DNA of 64,000 nt, from NCBI GenBank assembly GCA_041530395.1, contig CP136945.1:1984001-2048000 (forward strand), written 5' to 3'. Positions 63,898 to 64,000 of this stretch are shown piece by piece. Source of the stretch: Thermosynechococcaceae cyanobacterium Okahandja (GTDB taxonomy: Bacteria > Cyanobacteriota > Cyanobacteriia > Thermosynechococcales > Thermosynechococcaceae). The notes below the pieces were generated by a model. That model did not search any database and was not told the origin of the DNA. It worked only from the letters and a program-made list of their open reading frames with translations. The position numbers and the translations under genes were made by a program. The stretch's first letter is position 1, and each line of letters starts with the position of its first letter.

Positions 63898-64000
63898 GTG
63901 GCTGCTACCGTTGTCCCCCGTCGGCCCGTGTTTCCCTTTACGGCAATTGTGGGCCAAGACGAAATGAAGCTTTCCTTGTTGCTGAATGTCATTGACCCCA
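63898..64000 (+). CDS. chlI: Magnesium chelatase subunit ChlI (3' end beyond window)
   Basis: N-terminal 34 residues visible from GTG 63898: AATVVPRRPVFPFTAIVGQD then EMKLSLLLNVIDP. The block PFTAIVGQ-x-EMKLxLLLNVIDP is the conserved start of ChlI/BchI, the AAA+ subunit that drives Mg insertion into protoporphyrin IX for chlorophyll. The P-loop lies beyond the window. Confidence 0.9.
   Translation, partial: MAATVVPRRPVFPFTAIVGQDEMKLSLLLNVIDP

Overview
The window looks like a stretch of chromosome from a unicellular, probably thermophilic cyanobacterium of the Thermosynechococcus type. Seen directly: genes for photosystem II D2 (psbD), the small cytochrome b6f subunit PetM, the ferredoxin-thioredoxin reductase variable chain (FtrV), the CemA/PxcA envelope protein, a CRR6-type NDH-1 maturation factor, a CrtD-type carotenoid desaturase and the start of Mg-chelatase ChlI, plus very many HIP1 octamers (GCGATCGC). 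The base composition is GC-rich. The genus is an inference from the protein style, not a search result.

Layout. 1-4.2 kb: a Ser/Thr kinase cut by the left edge, pxcA, two small membrane or stress-type proteins, and a lone psbD on the minus strand with a clear intrinsic terminator. 4.4-9.8 kb: a GNAT acetyltransferase, an orphan MacB-type ATPase, wecB overlapping a phytol kinase, hisA, a small cyanobacterial protein and an AEC transporter. 9.9-11.26 kb: the only mobile element, a solo IS605-family tnpB flanked by two hairpins of matching design. 11.3-19.1 kb: a pentapeptide protein, petM, several small hypothetical proteins, an AmiC-type amidase, ssb and a GH38 alpha-mannosidase. 19.2-21.8 kb: an exported protein, a GT2 transferase and an alpha/beta hydrolase. 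21.9-25.4 kb: the secE-nusG-rplK-rplA-rplJ-rplL cluster with an L10-leader-type attenuator.

25.4-38.7 kb holds cobO, phzF-like, ndk, a TerC-type protein, avtA-like, a Sua5/YrdC protein, cobA overlapping scpB, an FHA protein with a degenerate receiver, sppA, trmD, a Rieske oxygenase and an RNB-family protein that lacks the usual catalytic residues. 38.9-44.7 kb carries acpP-fabF-tktA, a zinc-finger/RelE-like protein, purD, a small membrane protein and tRNA-Lys(UUU). 44.8-52.2 kb is mostly minus-strand: an adenosine-deaminase-like protein, ftrV-rre1, a W/Q-rich protein, a beta-lactamase-fold hydrolase coupled to gloB, a CRR6-type protein and a NifU-like protein, with a GT2-TPR protein on the plus strand. 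52.4-64 kb contains efp-accB, crtD, nadA, a response regulator-glcE-glcF operon, rps1 coupled to pdxA, a DUF1825-type protein, a class IV aminotransferase, pdxJ and the start of chlI.

The genome is compact. Convergent neighbours often overlap at their 3' ends, and three such pairs end on the same CTAG. The most notable items are the solo TnpB element with paired end hairpins and a probable guide-RNA region, the RNB protein without its catalytic aspartates, the response regulator fused into the glycolate dehydrogenase operon, and the FHA-pseudoreceiver protein. No CRISPR array, prophage or integron is visible.
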